Source: Photobacterium indicum
Lineage (GTDB): Bacteria; Pseudomonadota; Gammaproteobacteria; Enterobacterales; Vibrionaceae
NCBI RefSeq assembly: GCF_003026215.1
Contig: NZ_PYOC01000010.1
Coordinates: forward strand, 62,001 to 126,000
DNA length: 64,000 bases
Direction of reading: 5' to 3'
Part shown: positions 62,349-64,000 of the stretch, piece by piece
Numbering within the stretch: the stretch's first letter is position 1
How the letters are laid out: every line of letters starts with the position of its first letter
Program-made: the position numbers and the translations under genes
Notes under the pieces: model-generated
What the model was told of the DNA's origin: nothing
Databases searched by the model: none
The model's input: the letters and a program-made list of their open reading frames with translations, nothing else

Positions 62349-62429
62349 TATGGAATGTTTTTATAGCTAAAGGTTTTTATAACTAATAGCCATCGAGATA
62401 ACTCTTCGTTGTTGTGTAATCTGTACTTA

Positions 62430-62801
62430 TTATGCCGCTTGAGTTTCCAATGCATTCATTTTAGCAGTACGATTCATTTGGAATTCACGAAGCGTGAAAT
62501 ACAAGTAAGTCGCAACAATCGAGAAGAATAAGTACGATAAAGAAAATACAAACGGTGAATTGATCAAGTTTGCTTCAAGGCTCCACATCACACCTACCAC
62601 TGTCACGCCCATTTTCGCAACCACTCCCATTAAAAGAAGTAAAGCCGCTAATTGAGGATAACGTGTCGAGCGAAAAGCTAACCAGTAACCTGTGCCTACA
62701 GCGACTGCTGCAATTCCAAAGCCGACCATAAATGAGTGGAAATGCTCGCCTGAAAGTACACCAGCTACAATTGATAAAAGTAGAATAAAACCAAATTTCA
62801 T
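62430..62801 (-). CDS. Small four-helix membrane protein, unknown function
   Basis: A 123-residue protein with four hydrophobic segments (FGFILLLSIVAGVLSG, FMVGFGIAAVAVGTGYWLA, LAALLLLMGVVAKMGVTVVG, FSLSYLFFSIVATYLYF) and a short polar C-terminus. No family recognised. GAGGTTGTT before the ATG is a good ribosome site. It lies in the 1 kb between nagA and the second formate dehydrogenase and is transcribed alone. Confidence 0.72.
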   Translation of the reverse strand: MKFGFILLLSIVAGVLSGEHFHSFMVGFGIAAVAVGTGYWLAFRSTRYPQLAALLLLMGVVAKMGVTVVGVMWSLEANLINSPFVFSLSYLFFSIVATYLYFTLREFQMNRTAKMNALETQAA

Positions 62802-63303
62802 AACAACCTCACTAATAGAAAGCGTCCCTTCAAGATAAAACCGCGTTGACAGGGGTATTTTCCCACTTTCTGATTTATTTTCATACTAAGACATATGATG
62901 GCCGTTACCCTTAATTACTTAATTTTTCACAATTTTACATCCTGTAACATTGCAACCACCTGCAATATGGACACTTAAACAAAACTTGTTAATCAGTTGT
63001 TAAGTGGTGTGTAAATTGTAAGAAATAGTTACAAAGTGTACTTTTAGATTTAAAAACTCTAATAGACCATTCTTTTATTCCTTTACGCACTTCTATAGTG
63101 TGCAAAATCACCTTTACCACACTATTAAATATGGAATTTAAGTTTCCAAATTCAATCGAACAAAAAATACACTATTTCATATTCCACATAAAAAAAACCA
63201 TCAAAAGCATGTGCTATTGATGGTTCTAGACTCTCACTATATCGATAATGCTAAACCATTCATTTAATACATTGAATGATTTCGCAGCTACAAATTGACA
63301 GTA
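62802..63303. other. 502-base intergenic region
   Basis: Holds the FDH terminator at 63189-63225 and the promoter side of the small membrane-protein gene. The remaining 380 AT-rich bases show no ORF with a ribosome site and no repeat. Confidence 0.4.
63189..63225 (-). terminator. Rho-independent terminator of the second FDH gene
   Basis: AACCATCAA and TTGATGGTT pair over an 11-base-plus loop; leftward a run of eight T follows. It lies 80 bases past the FDH stop. Confidence 0.85.
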
Positions 63304-64000
63304 TTAGCAGGTTTCCACTAACACTCGTACTTTTTCAATTTTAACCGCTGCCACTTTGAACTCAGGGATCTTCGCATGAGGATCCGTTGCTGTCGTCGTT
63401 AAACGGTTTGCAGGCGCTTCAGCAAAATGGAACGGTACAAATACCACACCTTCTTGCATACGCTTGGTAACAAATGCGGGAGTTTCAATACTGCCACGAC
63501 GCGTCGACACTTTTAGCATCTCACCATTACGTACACCCAGACGCTCTGCATCAACAACCGAAATCATTGCACGAGGCCCAGCCAAGTTATCCAACCCTCG
63601 GGTTTTTCTTGTCATGGTGCCAGTGTGGAATTGTTCTAATAAACGTCCTGTTGTCAAAATAAGTGGATATTCTGCATCAGGTAACTCAGCCGCGTAACGG
63701 AATGGGATAGCAGCCATCTCCCCTTTTCCACGCGTAAATTGAGAGGTATGCATAACACGCGTACCGTCAGGTGCGTTGTCGTTACACGGCCATTGAAGGC
63801 CATCTCTACCGACACGATCCCAGTGAATACCCGCATATTGTGGCGTTAACTGGGTGATCTCTTCAGTAATGTCTTTTACTGATTGATACGCCCAATCACT
63901 CCCCATTGCATTTGCAATGCTTTGAATGATCCACCAATCTTCCTTTGCTTCACCTGGAGGATTAACCGCAGGAGTAATGCGTTGAACACGGCGTTCAGTA
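63304..64000 (-). CDS. Formate dehydrogenase alpha subunit, C-terminal part (cut by window edge)
   Basis: The last 232 or so residues of a molybdopterin formate dehydrogenase; the 5' part lies beyond the window. It has TERRVQRITPAVNPPGEAKEDW, the end of the molybdopterin core, then the dinucleotide-binding barrel with PLILTTGRLLEQFHTGTMTRK, LKVSTRRGSIETPAFVT and VFVPFHFAEAPANRLT. It aligns with the C-terminus of the first FDH (3323-5413), such as GLQWPCN and the PGEA...DW block, so the two are paralogues. The last residue is Cys (VETC). Downstream are only a terminator and a 500-base gap. The partner subunits should lie to the right. Confidence 0.93.
   Translation of the reverse strand, partial: TERRVQRITPAVNPPGEAKEDWWIIQSIANAMGSDWAYQSVKDITEEITQLTPQYAGIHWDRVGRDGLQWPCNDNAPDGTRVMHTSQFTRGKGEMAAIPFRYAAELPDAEYPLILTTGRLLEQFHTGTMTRKTRGLDNLAGPRAMISVVDAERLGVRNGEMLKVSTRRGSIETPAFVTKRMQEGVVFVPFHFAEAPANRLTTTATDPHAKIPEFKVAAVKIEKVRVLVETC

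Noticed and set aside
1..64000. Search by eye for tRNA, rRNA, CRISPR arrays, attC/VCR-type integron repeats, phage or transposase genes
   Set aside because: None found. The only multi-copy sequence noticed is the TATACCC-ended element.

Overview
The window looks like chromosome of a marine gammaproteobacterium of the family Vibrionaceae, most like Photobacterium. The support is the mix of protein types (DUF3392, VC0807-type, CSS-motif EAL protein, trypsin-like protease with a GlyGly-CTERM tail, NhaD, a 310-residue CysG-like protein), AT-rich intergenic DNA, and an overall Vibrionaceae codon style. This is inference from family recognition; no search was run. No rRNA, tRNA, CRISPR, integrase or transposase was seen.

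Region 1 (1-9120) is visibly richer in G+C than the rest. It holds the C-terminal part of a PEP synthase, a leftward operon focA - formate dehydrogenase alpha - iron-sulfur protein - flavoprotein (the last two resemble sulfhydrogenase/anaerobic sulfite reductase electron-transfer subunits), and a rightward SERCA-like P-type ATPase. The operon reads as formate uptake plus oxidation, probably passing electrons to NAD(P)+. A second formate dehydrogenase alpha gene runs off the right end (63304-64000).

Region 2 (9500-24700) is envelope and housekeeping: lipid A deacylase LpxR, a nucleotidyltransferase-like protein, DUF5718, a secreted serine protease, a two-gene RND efflux pump, a CysG-like siroheme enzyme with a decayed methyltransferase tail, DUF1097, NagZ, a c-di-GMP phosphodiesterase and a CDF metal transporter.

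Region 3 (24800-40450) has a TrxC with an unusual CSPC active site, a lipoprotein, MATE pump, exported amidohydrolase, 2OG-Fe(II) oxygenase, threonine aldolase, an outer-membrane barrel, NhaD, a D-Ala-D-Ala carboxypeptidase, and a phosphatase-fold protein lacking the P-loop arginine.

Region 4 (38751-40858) is a likely sugar-phosphate stress locus: sgrR, and divergently a small ORF like SgrT inside what looks like an SgrS small RNA with a perfect anti-Shine-Dalgarno seed and a terminator.

Region 5 (40900-64000) holds a coiled-coil protein, nitroreductase, lipoprotein, flippase, small enzymes and transporters, aspartoacylase, ArfB, a PepT-like peptidase, a class IV adenylate cyclase, a probable opine-use module (LysR, opine dehydrogenase, YfcC-type transporter), isochorismatase-like hydrolase, an orphan DmsC-like membrane protein, an MFS pump with a divergent LysR, NagA, and the second FDH.

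Two copies of a 266-bp element with terminal inverted repeats (25374-25639 and 56500-56765) and a divergent third relative (about 41803-42006) suggest a MITE-like family. Three short genes of 34-37 codons with good ribosome binding sites, plus the 50-codon SgrT-like gene, are also annotated.
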